Positions 36,650 through 48,741 of a DNA stretch of 64,000 nt are shown here, piece by piece. The DNA comes from Ipomoea triloba (Eukaryota; Streptophyta; Magnoliopsida; Solanales; Convolvulaceae). The position numbers and the translations under genes were made by a program. Where the stretch lies: contig NC_044927.1 of NCBI RefSeq assembly GCF_003576645.1, forward strand, positions 11,419,708 through 11,483,707, in the 5' to 3' direction. How positions within the stretch are numbered: the stretch's first letter is position 1; the number at the start of each line of letters is the position of its first letter. The notes under the pieces were generated by a model, which worked only from the letters and a program-made list of their open reading frames with translations, did not search any database and was not told where the DNA came from.

Positions 36650-38359
36650 GTGACGAATTCTCCAAGAAATGAATTAGCTACGGACCCACTATCCAATATG
36701 AGTTCTCCGTCGGCGACCTCTCAGTCGCCGGCGGACCAAGAATTAACACAGAGAAGCTCGAAAAAATCCAAGAGAGTTCGAGAACTTATGGAGACGCAAC
36801 TGAATTCGCCAGTAGGAGAAACGGCTCAAGATTCACCGGTATCTGCAGGGATGAAATCACCAGAGTCGGCACAGTGGGGCACACCGGTCGAAACGCCGAG
36901 CACGGCCTGGGGTAGGAGAGAAATCAACAAGCCAGTGGAGGCTGAGGAAGTTTCAGACGAGGACACCATGGACGATGATAAAGTGGACCCCAATTACCCC
37001 AGAATTCCAGTAACAAAAGAAGAAAAAGAGCGACTGAGGAGACCATGGAGGCGCTCCCTTATTCTTAGGGTTCTTGGGAGAAAGGTGAGTTACTCATATC
37101 TTCTCCAAAGACTCCAGAAGATGTGGAAACTTGAAGCAAATTTTGATTTGATTGCTTTAGATCAAGATTTCTTCTTGGCAAAATTTGAATCCATGAGGGA
37201 TTATGACTTTGCGAGATTCGAAGGACTATGGATTGTGCTGGGTCATTACCTTACAGTGCAGGAATGGGAACCCAACTTTCATCCCTACAAGAACAGAGTC
37301 AAGAAGTTATTGATTTGGGCAAGACTGCCCACACTTCCAATCGAATACTTCGAAGAGAAATTCTTGATGAAAATCGGAAAACAGATAGGTCGGCTGGTGA
37401 AAATAGATATGACTACGAGCCTGGTGTCCATTGGTAAGTTCGCTAGAATATGTGTTGAAGTAGACCTCTCCAAACCTTTATTGTCTAAGTTCATGATTGA
37501 AGATGAAGTTCTACCCATTGAATACGAAGGCATACATCTAGTATGCTTCAAGTGTGGCATTTATGGTCACAAACAGGGGCAATGTGGAGGAGAAGGGGCC
37601 GAAACAGCAAACACAAACACACCCAATGCGGCTACTCAGGGCAACGAACAGCGGGATCATGTGGAGATCAAGGGATTTCGCCAAGTAAACACACCTCGCC
37701 GTGAATACAAAGAGAATTTTGGCGCATGGATGTTAGTCGCCCGAAAGGAAAGGAGAGGTCCAAGGAGAACTGGGAATGTTCTCCCTGATCGCCAAAGATA
37801 TGGAGCATTTCAAGCTACACCTGCACTTAATGCCCAAAGGGTTGCTAACACAGCTTCTCGTTATGCAGTACTAAACACCTTGAATGATGAAGAGGAAGGC
37901 AATCATGGAATAAACCAAGGATCACCAGTTTCGATACAGAATAGGATTCCGGCATTGCCAAGAATCAGAACCAATCAGAGAGCTAATGTAACAGGGGACC
38001 AAGATTTTAATTTTCCTACTGCTACTGTTAATCAATCACACCAGGGAGGAAGAGGTGCACCTAGAGGCAGAGGTGGTAGAGGCATAGCTCCCAGACGCGC
38101 GGCGGCCGAATCTGAGCATACAGTAGTCAGAGGCCATAACTATGGTAAGCAGATCGTAAGCTCGGTGGTATATCAGTCAAACCAGGAAATCCCGGAATCC
38201 TCTCACAGGGAAGAATTTGATTTCGCACTAAAAGAGGATCCCCCCGACGCTGCAAGGACATTTGGTAATATGGCCGGGGATCAGGAGATTGAGATGTTGG
38301 ACAATGATGGTCTATTGGGCCAGAGTGATTTGGTAATGGGCGATCGCCCGTGTTCCTGA
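36650..38359 (+). CDS. LINE ORF1 protein (DUF4283 plus zinc knuckle)
   Basis: Open from 36650 (GTG) to 38359. The first in-frame ATG is at 36698. A nearby ATG at 36646 opens only eight codons in another frame, so the true start may have been lost to a small indel. A DUF4283-type region spans about 37050-37540 (SLILRVLGRKVSYSYLLQRL, LWIVLGHYLTVQEWEPNFHP, LLIWARLPTLPIEYF). It is followed by a CCHC knuckle, CFKCGIYGHKQGQC, and an Arg/Gly-rich tail (GGRGAPRGRGGRGIAPRR). It is expected to bind LINE RNA in the ribonucleoprotein. Confidence 0.88.
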   Translation: MTNSPRNELATDPLSNMSSPSATSQSPADQELTQRSSKKSKRVRELMETQLNSPVGETAQDSPVSAGMKSPESAQWGTPVETPSTAWGRREINKPVEAEEVSDEDTMDDDKVDPNYPRIPVTKEEKERLRRPWRRSLILRVLGRKVSYSYLLQRLQKMWKLEANFDLIALDQDFFLAKFESMRDYDFARFEGLWIVLGHYLTVQEWEPNFHPYKNRVKKLLIWARLPTLPIEYFEEKFLMKIGKQIGRLVKIDMTTSLVSIGKFARICVEVDLSKPLLSKFMIEDEVLPIEYEGIHLVCFKCGIYGHKQGQCGGEGAETANTNTPNAATQGNEQRDHVEIKGFRQVNTPRREYKENFGAWMLVARKERRGPRRTGNVLPDRQRYGAFQATPALNAQRVANTASRYAVLNTLNDEEEGNHGINQGSPVSIQNRIPALPRIRTNQRANVTGDQDFNFPTATVNQSHQGGRGAPRGRGGRGIAPRRAAAESEHTVVRGHNYGKQIVSSVVYQSNQEIPESSHREEFDFALKEDPPDAARTFGNMAGDQEIEMLDNDGLLGQSDLVMGDRPCS

Positions 38360-38391
38360 GCACCAAAACTGTTTTCTCACCCTCTGTATGA

Positions 38392-41300
38392 ATGAAGATC
38401 TTCATTTGGAATTGCCAGGGTGCAACCTCTAAGGCTTTCAGACGCATCCTTAAACAGTTTTGCAAAGATTATGCACCAGAGATTGTTTGCCTTCTTGAAC
38501 CGAAGGTGTCAGGGAAGCAGGCTAACTACATCTGTAATAGCTTTGGTTATGAAGAATGGATCAGAGTGGAGGTTGTTGGGTTTTCGGGAGGCATATGGAT
38601 ATTTTGGAATAATTCCTTGAAAGTAGAAATTCTGGATACACACCCCCAATTTGTTAATCTCCATATAGAAGAAACTTACTCTCCACCATGGGTATTATTA
38701 GTTGTCTATGGAAGCCCGAACCAAACCTTGCGAAAAAAACTCTTTTCAGATCTCTCAGCTAACAATTTTAACCCCCACATCAGCTGGCTGGCTTGTGGTG
38801 ATTTCAACTCAGTAACCAGAATTGATGAGGTGAGTAATTCAGAGTGCTTTAACTTCTCAAGATGCTCAGAATTCAAAGAATGGATCTTCTGTGAAGGGTT
38901 AGTCGATTTAGGATTTGTAGGCTCTAAGTACACATGGATGAGAGGGTTGAACTCGAATGCATTCAAAGGGGCAAGGTTAGATCGAGCATTGTGTAATGTA
39001 GATTGGAGAGTCAACTACCCAAATGCAATGGTAGAACACCTTCCGATAGTGATATGAACCTAGTCCAAGGTTCAAATAAAGATGGAGTATTGTCCTAAGA
39101 TAGCTCCCAAAGTAATGATAGAGATGGATCGAAATACCTTAGACCTCACAAGAAATCCTTAGTCTCGAATCCTCAAAGACTTAGAAGAATCCCATTGTAG
39201 CTTCAAGTACCTCGATGATGCAATCTTCAATCAACTAGAGTCGGATCTAGTTTCCTTCGATTCAAGAACGAGTCCACGAACCTAAATCTAAGGTTGAAGA
39301 AAGGAAGATTGATTCGAGTCCACGAATCAATTTGCTAGTTGAGTCCACGACTAGCCACTAATTGAGTCCACAATTAGCTATAAGGTTTCTTACACAAGTG
39401 TAAAGAAAAACTTAAGAATTTTATTGAATGAAAGTCTGTCTAAACTGATATGATTGTGCCCTATTTATAGGTATAGGGACATCATTATAATCCTAAATAC
39501 AATTGGAAAAAGAGTCCTAAACCTAATCTAAAAAGCAAGTAAATATAGTCCTATTTAGAAAGGGATTTAAGGAATCCTTTCTAAATACAAACTAGTGTTT
39601 TCTCTTTCATGCCAAACAATTTAAAATAATGATGAACACAAATAATAGGGCTGATTTGGGCCTAATTTAAATCCCAAAATTAGCACTAAAAGCCTTGAGT
39701 TCTTCTTCATCTTTTGCAATTGGGCTTGACTTGGATTTCCACCATATTTGAACATCACCAATGAAGAGTTGCTTTAATTGTTTGGACTTGGGCCTTGTGA
39801 TTGCCCAATTGGTACTCTCAATGGATCTTCATTATGTTGTGCCGCATCAGATAGTGAACTCAGATCATGCACCTATACTAGTCAGAAGCACTCCTCGTCA
39901 AGGAATGGAAACAAAAAAACCATTTAGATTTAATATGGCCTGGACTTTACACGAAGAATTTATCAACTGCATTAAGAATACATGGGACATAGAGAAGGAG
40001 CTAGAGGAGAACAAAGCAAAGACAGCAGAGGCTCTGTTAATATGGAACAAGACTACATTTGGTAACATTCATCATAGGAAAAAAAAGATTACTTGCCAGG
40101 ATCGGAGGAATTCAAAAAAATTTAGCACAGCATGTAAGGAATGACCTGCTGAAACTTGAAAGAAAATTAAGGGAAGAGCTCCAAGTTACATTACAACAAA
40201 AAGAACTTTTATGGTACCAAAGATCGAGGGAAGAATGGATTACTTCCGGAGAATTAAATACAAAATTCTACCACACGGCTACATCGGTGAAGGGGCATAA
40301 GGCTAGGATTAAATCACTACGTACTGAAGAGGGACAATGGATCTCAGACAAGGACCTGCTGACAGACCATGTACGTTCTTATTTCGAAAATCTGTTCTCA
40401 GAAGTCCATCATGGTAATACTCAACATCGAATTGTAGAGCAGTTTCTGGTTTTGAATGAACAAGATTGGCTCGGGGTAAATCGTCCGTTTCAACCAGATG
40501 AGGTCAAGAAAGCTCTTTTTGAAATGAATCCGTGCAAAGCTCCCGGCCCGGATGGTTTTAACGCAGGTTTCTACCAAAAAGCATGGGAAGTCATAGGTGG
40601 CAGCCTCATTAACTTTGCATTGAAATTCTTTTCAGATGGACAGCTACCTAACGGATGTAACAATACGATAATCACGCTAATACCAAAGATTCAGAATCCT
40701 GAAAGCGTGAAGTAGTTAAGACCGATAGGATTGTGCAATGTCACGTATAAACTCCTAACAAAAACAATGGCATCAAGGCTTAAAGATATCTCTATGAAAC
40801 TAGTGGGACCCCAGCAAACGAGCTTTGTACCCAAGAGACAGATTACAAATAACATAATCATCTTCCAAGAGGTCTTGAACTCCATGAGAGTTAAAAAATC
40901 AGCAGTTGGTTGGTTAATCATGAAGATAGATTTGGAGAAAGCGTATGATAAATTAGCATGGAGCTTCATTGAAGACACACTTTTACAAATTGGTTTCAAT
41001 GATACCTGGAGGCGGAATATTATGGCGTGTGTTTCAACTTCAAGGCTGGCAGTAAGCTGGGAAGGAAACATCTCAAACTGGTTCAACCCAAGGAGAGGAA
41101 TTCGTCAGGGAGACCCTACTTTTTGTTCTATGCATAGAAAGACTAAGCCATATCATAAATGAGTCTATTAATAGAGGTAAATGGAAAGGAATTAAATTAA
41201 GCAGACATGGTCCTCAACTGTCTCATCTCTTTTTTGCAGATGATATGATCCTGTTTGGAGAGGCAACAGTGGAGCAAGCTAGAGAGATGACCCGGTGTTT

Positions 41301-43326
41301 GAAAGTATTCTGCGACCTCTCGGGGCAGACAGTTAATGTGCAGAAGTCTTTGCTGTTTTTTTCAAAGAACACGCGGCTAGAGGTACAACAAAGTATCATC
41401 GAATCAACAGGGATAGAAAGGGTCGAGGACCTGGGGAAGTACTTAGGCATTCCAGCAATACATGGAAGACTGAAGAAAGATACATATGCAGGTCTCATCG
41501 AGCGTATACAACATAAATTAGCAGGCTGGAAGACGAAGACGCTTTCGCTAGCAGGAAGACAAGTGCTAGCCCAATCTATCCTATCATCAATATCCTACTA
41601 CACCATGCAGTCGACGTTGTTACCAAAAGGAGTGACTAGTTCGATTGAACGAGCAATACGAAGTTTTTTGTGGGGTAGCACACCGGATGTGAGAAAAAGT
41701 CACTTGGTTAAATGGGAGAAAGTTACAAAAAGCAAAGACAAAGGAGGCTTGGGACTACGAAATATAGAAGCAATGAATGAAGCATTCTTAATGAAGTTGG
41801 CGTGGCGTATTCTTCAAAATGATGATAGCCTGTGGATCCAAGTACTCAAATCTAAGTATGGATGTTCATCGACAAACTGCTCAGATTGGCGGCCTAAATC
41901 CAACATGTCAAATACATGGAAGGGGATCCTTAAGGTCATTCCTAACTTTCAGAAGGGTACAACAAAATTAGTAAGAAATGGTCTGAACACACAATTTTGG
42001 TGCGAAAAATGGCTAGAAGAATACCTCCTAAGCAGTTATGCTATCATGGAAATCCCACAGACAGAGATATCAAATACAGTGGCTTACTATTGGGATAAAA
42101 CCAATGGCTGGGATTGGAACAAACTAAACTATATACTCCCAGCAGATCAGCTCGATAAGCTGGCTGCAGTGATCATTGACGAAGACATGAACACGGAAGA
42201 CACCCTAGGATGGGGGTTTGAGGCGTCAAGAAAATTCTCGGTCAGTTCTGCTTACAGCATTATTATACAGAACTCTGAGGAAGTCAATCGCACAAACTCA
42301 GTCGAGGCCGCCAAGTGGTGTGCAATCTGGAAGCTAAAAGCACCAAATCGGATTAAGACATTCCTGTGGCTGGTTCGCCACGAAAGGATCATGACAAACA
42401 GTATGAGAATGAGGAGATGCCTGACTACATGCGACAAATGTGGGATATGTGAAGATATGGTGGAAGATATCGACCACGTACTACGCAGATGTCCAATGGC
42501 AGAGGAGGTCTGGAGAAAGGTCCTTCCAAGATTCCACATACAGACTAGAAGTGAATCATTTAGGTCTTGGCTAGACAAGGGCATTGCAACCAAAGGAAGT
42601 GAAAACAGAACTCAACAAGATAACATCCTCTTTGCAGTCACCATATGGTGGATCTGGAAGTGGAGAAATGAGGTAGTCTTCAACAATCTAACATACACCC
42701 TCCAGGCAAAGATAGCATGGATCATTACACAGGTCAAAGAGGTTAATGCAGCTTTCTGGAGACTGAAGAACAAGCAGGGCAGCTTGCACCCAGGCAATTG
42801 GGAAAAGTTTAGCTGGGTAAAAACTGAAGATGGCATAGTGAAGATAAACTATGATGGGACTGTCGACAGTGCTACAAATTTGGCAGGTTGCGGAGGCATT
42901 GCCAGGGACCAATCAGGCTCATGGCTGGGAGGTTTTGTCAGCAAGATAGGAACGTGTTCGCCGGCACAAGCAGAGGCCTGGGCACTATTGAGAAGCATCC
43001 AACTAGCTAGGAGAATGGGCTTTAAAAGAGTTCTTTTCGAAGGAGACTCCAGTGAAATTGTGAATGGTATGTCAAGCAACCAAGTTTCGAACCATATCAT
43101 CCAAAACCTTCTCAAAGCATGTATGCAGGAGGCGAAGTACATGGATTCATGGAGCTTGAGTTTAGTTCCCCGGGAAATAAATAAAGCAGCGGACTTTTTG
43201 GCTAAATCATCCTTGCAATTCCCGAAAGGAATGCATGTAAAGATCAACCCTCCAGAGGATATTTTGCCAATACTGGAAGATGATAGAATGGCCTATCCAT
43301 CATGGAGATACATGTATAGCCACTAA
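38392..43326 (+). pseudogene. LINE ORF2 (endonuclease, reverse transcriptase, RNase H), broken
   Basis: The apurinic-type endonuclease starts MKIFIWNCQGATSKAF, has LACGDFNSVTRIDEVSN, and is split at NAMVEHLPIV by the solo LTR. It resumes at 39855 with NSDHAPILV. Reverse transcriptase follows: NPCKAPGPDGFNAGFYQ, LRPIGLCN, KIDLEKAYDKLAW, RGIRQGDP, then FADDMILFGEA at 41236. Lesions: a frameshift near an A run at 40080-40090, an in-frame TAG at 40713-40715 before LRPIGLCN, and a small deletion/frameshift after RGIRQGDP (about 41115). The C-terminal frame (41245-43326) holds the zinc-binding RVT region (WKLKAPNRIKTFLWL..CDKCGICEDMVEDIDHVLRRC) and an RNase H domain (INYDGTVDS, PAQAEAWAL, FEGDSSEIV), as in plant L1 elements that acquired RNase H. 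Confidence 0.9.
39045..39854 (-). mobile_element. Solo LTR (copia-like) inserted in LINE ORF2
   Basis: An 800 bp insert (39050-39849) with TGAT..ATCA termini and a GATAG target duplication (39045-39049 and 39850-39854). Removing it and one duplication restores the endonuclease reading VEHLPIVNSDHAP. On the minus strand it has a CTATAAATAG box (about 39470-39461) and ends GGTTCATATCA, the usual context before a tRNA-iMet primer site. It has no internal coding region, which fits recombination between two LTRs. Confidence 0.85.
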
Positions 43327-43406
43327 TAGACTTAGTTTATGTACTGGGTTTCCCCCTTCCAATCTAAATAAAAAATATGAACTTTTTTATTTTAAAAAGG
43401 CTACAA

Positions 43407-43677
43407 AAGTCATTAAAATTCTTTTTTTTTTTTTTGGGTAAAGGAAGGAGGCAAGTCAAAGGGACCTAAGCTTGAGTGATATAAAAAAGTCAATTGCACC
43501 AGCCATGCCGCCAACATAACAGAGTTTAGAAAAGGAGGGGCAGTCTCGAGGACCATGGGGGCACGATTTAAGCTCCCTGCAAGTTTAGCAAGCCCGTTGG
43601 CTACTCTATTTTGTTCTTGATACATCTTGCTGCAATGTACCTACCAAAAAAAATATTGCACAAGTCATTAAAATTCT
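43407..43677 (-). mobile_element. Strongly 5'-truncated LINE
   Basis: The element occupies 43423-43661. Its poly(A) tail appears as the T run after 43422. It is flanked by a perfect 16 bp target duplication, AAGTCATTAAAATTCT (43407-43422 and 43662-43677). The minus strand encodes only the end of an RNase H-bearing ORF2 (EQNRVANGLAKLAGSLNR, then SSLGPFDLPPSFT). It inserted just beyond the larger LINE's tail. Confidence 0.88.
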
Positions 43678-44345
43678 AAATTGAATACATTTTTACAAAC
43701 TTTCAAAGACTTTGATTCTTATTATTTATATTTTTTTTACAAAATAAAAAATAAAAATTACAGAGTATAATATATCTCATACAATTCTTCTTCTAGTTCT
43801 TTCTCTACATCAACATTCTCAACTTTATTACTTTTATTTCATTCATAGTACGATAAGATATTATATGTTGATGGGCCCATTGGATTGGCAAGGTATTACC
43901 CATAAAAGAGTGGGGTGGGGTGGGGGGGGGGAATTATTGTGTGGACCACGTTTCAAAATATCGTCGTGAATATTATGTTTTAGAATAATGTATATTATGT
44001 TTTAGAATAATGTACATTATGTTTTAGGATAATGTACAATACGTGTTAGGATAATGTACATTATGTGTTAAAATAATGTACATTACGTGTTAGAATAACA
44101 AAACATCTAGGAAAATATAATGTACATTATGAGTTATTTGTTGGAAATAATCTCAAAAATTCCCTAAAAATGGAGAAAAAGAAACCCACAAAAAGTTAGA
44201 AAAAACCTAGAAAAACAAGGAGGACGAGGAAGATGATATTTAGGTAGGTTGCAAGTACGAGTCGAGTTGTCTCTCTCCTTAAAACCTTATTTATCGCCTC
44301 CCGGGGTGTTAGGAGCGTTGCTGTCTAAGTTTCCCAAGATAAAAC
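43678..44345. repeat. Intergenic DNA with a 22 bp tandem repeat
   Basis: AT-rich DNA. About six copies of a 22 bp unit, ATTATGTTTTAGAATAATGTAC, lie at 43972-44103. A GTGTGGACCACG word (about 43940) recurs as related text at 49580. No gene was recognised. Confidence 0.7.
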
Positions 44346-44361
44346 CACTAGTACAAAACTG

Positions 44362-44640
44362 CACATCCGCTACTGTTGTAAAAGGCTTTTCGCTACTGTT
44401 GTACAACAGTAGCGGATGGCACAGTCTCTGAATGTCATTGACTTTTCGCTACTGTTGTACAACAGTAGCGAAAAGTCTGATCATCCGCTACCGTTCTTCA
44501 CTAGAATGGTAGCGAATTAGTATTTTATTTTTTAATATTAAGTCATCCGCTACTGTTTCTAGCTAGGAACGATAGCGAATGATCAATAATTTTTAAAAAA
44601 ATATATAATTATCCACTACCATTCTTGGAATGGCAGCGGA
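44362..44640. repeat. CACTA subterminal inverted-repeat cluster (left)
   Basis: About six palindromic units built from CGCTACTGTT and its complement, e.g. CGCTACTGTTGTACAACAGT at 44387 and again at 44447. Later units are variants (CGCTACCGTTCTT..GGTAGCG). A matching smaller cluster is at 48550-48750. Confidence 0.85.
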
Positions 44641-45014
44641 TAATTATATATTTTTTAATATTTTATTTATTTTAATTAAATCCCTAATTGTTTTTAATTA
44701 TTGTACTTGTTATATACAACTTAAAATTCATATAACATACTATATTTAACACAATATTATCATCAACACTACTTAATACTATCAAACTACCATTAAACTT
44801 TATATCATCACAAAATTATCAAGCTTTATACTAATACAATACTTTAAATCATCACACTTAAACACAATACTATCATCAAAACATAATACTTTATATCATC
44901 ACACTTCAATCCACAATATATAAATATATAAGGCCACATACAAGCACATTCCATTACAACTTGTTCCTATAAACAATTAACTAAAATTAGAAAATCAAAT
45001 CATCAGTAGGCACA

Positions 45015-45572
45015 AATACAGATTGAGACGAATGAGCACAATAGCTTTACCATTAAGTGAATCCATAGCCTTCTTTGCATCTCCAGGATTGAAATTTGGA
45101 AAAACTCACAAAGCCAAATCCCTTACTGACACCATCATCATGAGGCATGATCTTTTGCTGAAGTTACAAAAACCAGCTGCTTGGATCCTGAGATGTACAA
45201 GAAATTAGCATTACATATCAACCTAGTATGATGGAGAATGATCAGTTTAATGCAATATCAAATATGAAAAATCATGGCATAAGATATAAGATATAAGCCA
45301 ATGTGTACCAAGTAATGCACCATTCAGACCATCAACAACCCTCTTAGCATCTTCATGTGAGTAAAAATTTACAAAGCCAAAGCCTCTAGACTTTCCCTTT
45401 TCATCCCTCATAATGATAGCCTTGTGGACCTTCCCATATTTTGAAAATTTCTCTCTTAAGTGATCCTCTGTCTGTCAGATCATCATCGAAGTTTTTCACA
45501 TACAGATTGGTGAATTTGAGGTCTTCACGTGGAACCTCCCTCTCTTGCTTCTTGATAAATTTGGAGACATAT
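45015..45572 (-). pseudogene. Captured fragments of a poly(A)-binding protein gene
   Basis: Two exon-like pieces on the minus strand. The one at about 45309-45572 reads YVSKFIKKQEREVPREDLKF, TNLYVKNFDDDLTD and, after a frameshift, EKFSKYGKVHKAIIMRDEKG and SRGFGFVNFYSHEDAKRVVD. This is an RRM with RNP2 (LYVKNF) and RNP1 (RGFGFVNF), as in cytosolic poly(A)-binding proteins. The one at about 45015-45160 has KGFGFVSF followed by NPGDAKKAMDSLNGK from a following RRM. The sequence between them (about 45161-45308) looks intronic, so genomic DNA rather than cDNA was captured. Not a functional gene. Confidence 0.82.
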
Positions 45573-46264
45573 CTAAGCAAAGAACCAAAAATAGAAGTTG
45601 TTTACTCAACTACCAAAATAAAGCCAAATCTAATAAAAGAAATGAAAGGGCATTGATGATTCACTATATACCATATAAATTTACAGCCTGATCTATCAGC
45701 TCATACACATTAAAAAAATAAAAATAAAAAATAAAAAGAGGGTGATAGGAAGAATTTTATGAGGTTTTCAGCATAAAAAAAATATTGAATGAAATTATCT
45801 TTTACCATTAATCTGGAATCATGGATTAAAAAATATCATCTTACGTATTGAATTTAAAGAATTTGTTACTAGGGTGAATGTATGCAGCTTAGGAAAATCT
45901 AGCAGGGAAAATTAACTGCTGCCTTTTAGAGAGAATAACATGGTTATTGCAAGGAGACATGCAAGCAGTTCCTGCCAAACAAACCTGCTGTTATCTCATT
46001 TATCTTTTTCTCAGAATTCCCTTTCCGATATCCTTTATAGAGCTCATCATTTATTTGAGATGAACTATTACGCCATAAATGTAATCCTTGCACGCAACTT
46101 ATCTCTGCATAAAAAACTGAAGATTAATAAAACTGTATTGAATTTATTTATTTTAAAAAAATCAAAACAGATTTAGAGTAAAAAAGGACCAAAGATGCAT
46201 GTGTTGGAAAGAGAAAAACTTATGATTCCTAATAATGGAAATATGGCAAAGTTAGAATTCACAA

Positions 46265-46550
46265 CCTTGTTGCAAAAGACGAGAAACTATTCGCAATGGA
46301 ATTGAAAATGTGGAGTTTGGAGCACACTTGAATGATTCCACTATGGCTGCAATGGCACCAGCCTGAGCATCATCACTTAGGCCTGTTTGAATGAAGTAAG
46401 GGGAGCGAGGGCGAAAGGAAGGACTGGTTGCAGAGAAAGAGATTACAGGGACTTTTGCTTTGTCTCCAAGATCCATCAAAAAGTTTGCTTGTGCAGATTT
46501 TTGAGGTCCAATTATTGCATCAACCTTTACCTCTTTCAGTAACTCCAGAC
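46265..46550 (-). pseudogene. Captured exon of a glutamate-receptor-like gene
   Basis: The minus strand reads GLELLKEVKVDAIIGPQKSA, then QANFLMDLGDKAKVPVISFS, ATSPSFRPRSPYFIQTGLSD and DAQAGAIAAIVESFK. This is the amino-terminal ligand-binding (periplasmic-binding-protein-like) region of plant GLR channels. An AG acceptor-like sequence precedes it at 46551-46553, so the fragment starts at an exon boundary. After ESFK the similarity fades. No channel domain is present, so it is a dead fragment inside the CACTA element. Confidence 0.85.
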
Positions 46551-46699
46551 CTGTTTTTATATGCCAAGAAAAAAAAAAAAAAGATCATGATGATAAGTGT
46601 CATTAAGTTACACTATATTAATGGAAATCATTGGAAAGGTCAAACTAACCTAATATGTTCAAAATATATATACTCTGAAAAGGAAAACAGATAGGAGTA

Positions 46700-48200
46700 T
46701 ATGTATTATTTGGAACCAGAGAAAAAGACACAACTTACAGAAAAACCATTTAATCAAAACCAATCGTTTCAGATACAAGTTGACTATGGGTTTTATAAGA
46801 GTCTTAAGTCATAAATATCATGTAAAATGAGAGCATATCCACTGAATGGATATAAACATAAACATACAGAGATGATTTAGACAGTTTGCAGAAACTAGTA
46901 CCAGAAGACGCAGCATTGAGAGTTTGTTCTTTTGAGTCTCTAAAACCATTCAGTGTATGACCCTGAACCCTGAAACACTTTCAAAGGTGATTCCAACACA
47001 AATGAAAAATTTCCAGCAGATGTATAAAAAGAAAATGGTTAAACACCTGATGAATATTAGGGGAGAGAATAAAAAAAATGGAAGAAAGAAATCTCACCAA
47101 GACATCATCAGCTATGCTCTCAATCTGACCATCTTTTTCTTCTTGCTTTCTGGCATTTAGTTTTTCTTTTTATCATACATCAAGGGGAAAAAGGCAGTAA
47201 TTGTAGCAAACTTTCCCACTTTTCTCTCTACAAAACCCCAGCCTCAAGCTTCTCAGAAACTCACAGTTTTGTTTCAGCTGTTTTCTGTTACAAAATTCTG
47301 GAAAGTTCTCTTTTTTGTTTGGGGGGGTGGTTTATCCTTTTTTAATTCTGGGATTTTGGTCGTTTCAAACAAATATTAGTGTAAATTTCTTGTATTTGGA
47401 TTCTGTAATCAGTTGTTTCAAAGATTTTTTTTAATTTGATTTGGAAAAGGTGGTCTTTTTTAGATTCCTCATTGAAGGGGGTGGATAGAATTAAAAAAGA
47501 AAAAGAAAAAAATGGGGAAAATATTCTGATTCTCCTCTCCATATGAACCATACTGCCCATCATTTATCCTCCTCAAATCAGCCCAATCTCAACTAAATTG
47601 AGACAAGGCCAATACTAGCTCATCAAATTCAGCCATAAAACTCCATTATTTTGCAATTAAATCACAGAAACCACTCCACAGACCACTCTCACCACTTCAA
47701 TCACTATTCCACCACCTTTGTTCTCTTTTATAAGAATAAAACAGCAGCAATATACTACCTCTCAAACAGCAACAAGAGCTTCAATTGTATTATAGCAGAT
47801 TTTGCAATTAAACCATCCTACTGCTTCTCAAAACAAATCATCAATTCCAGTAATTAAATCACACACTGCCAGCTTATCAATCCATCAGCTCCAGAATTTA
47901 AATTAATTCACTACTACATCACTCAAGATTATGCCTAATTCCAGTAGGTAATAGCAATAAAATTTATGTTCTAAGCATCAATATAGACTCATTCACACTA
48001 CCAGATTTATGTTGTAAGCATCAATTTTATCCCCAGCAGTAATTTATGTTCTAAGCATCAATAAAATTCAAGTCATTTTATCCCCAGCAGTCAAGATTAC
48101 ATTCACACTACCAGATTATCATTTAGAAATCCTAACAGTAGCAACAACAAAAAATTTATATTATTAACAAAAAAAAAATAAAAAAATAAAAAAAAAATAA
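46700..48200. other. AT-rich interior of the CACTA element
   Basis: No protein similarity recognised. It contains A-rich tracts (about 48160-48200) and short direct repeats such as TTATGTTCTAAGCATCAAT (about 47966 and 48044). Some of this could be flanking DNA of the captured genes. Confidence 0.4.
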
Positions 48201-48741
48201 CCTGCAGATCTGGAGGCTGGTGCGGAGGCGGAGGCGCTGAGGGGGAGGCGGAGGTGGCTGGTGCGTACGCGGTGTCCGTGGAGGCTGCGACGGTGGCGGT
48301 GTTTGAATGGTGAAGCAGATCAAATTTGGGATGGTGAAGCGGCGGCGGTAGGGTTGCGAATTTGTTCGAAGTCCGTGGCGGTGGCGGTGGATGCGGTGGT
48401 CGTGGATGCGGTGGCCGTGGAGGCGGAGGCAGTGGTGTTGGTGCGGAGGCGGATGCGCTGCGTGCGGTGTTCGAATGGTGGAGGCGGATGCGGTGGCCGT
48501 GTTTTGTTCGCCAATTTGGTTTAATTTTTCTTTTTTTTTTTAATAATTACATCGCTACCGTTTCATGTAGAAACGGTAGCGAAATGTATATGTATTTTGC
48601 TGGTAGTGGAATACAATGACCGTTTTTTTTTTTAAATCCGCATCCGTTTCTTTAAACAACAGTAGCGAAATGTTCTTCACTTATTTACAAAATTGCCACC
48701 GCGCGTTTTTTTTAAGAATACACTACTGTTCTTATAAGAAC

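Larger units (their letters stand above)
36598..43393 (+). mobile_element. L1-type LINE, near full length, with one insertion
   Basis: Two ORFs in LINE order, an A-rich 3' tail (AATCTAAATAAAAAATAT) and a probable 15 bp target duplication GAACTT(C/T)TTTATTTT at 36598-36612 and 43379-43393, with one mismatch. The element is about 6.0 kb once the 805 bp solo-LTR insertion is removed. ORF2 is broken by frameshifts and a stop, so the copy is inactive. Confidence 0.88.

Noticed and set aside
39050..39849. An 8 bp target duplication (GATAGTGA), implying a hAT insertion
   Set aside because: No hAT-type inverted ends. A 5 bp GATAG duplication with TG..CA ends, TATA box and pre-primer-site text fits an LTR better.
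48261..48524. Val/Ala/Arg-rich frame near the CACTA right end
   Set aside because: Translation of a GGTGGCGGTGGA-type low-complexity block. Alternative frames are equally open.
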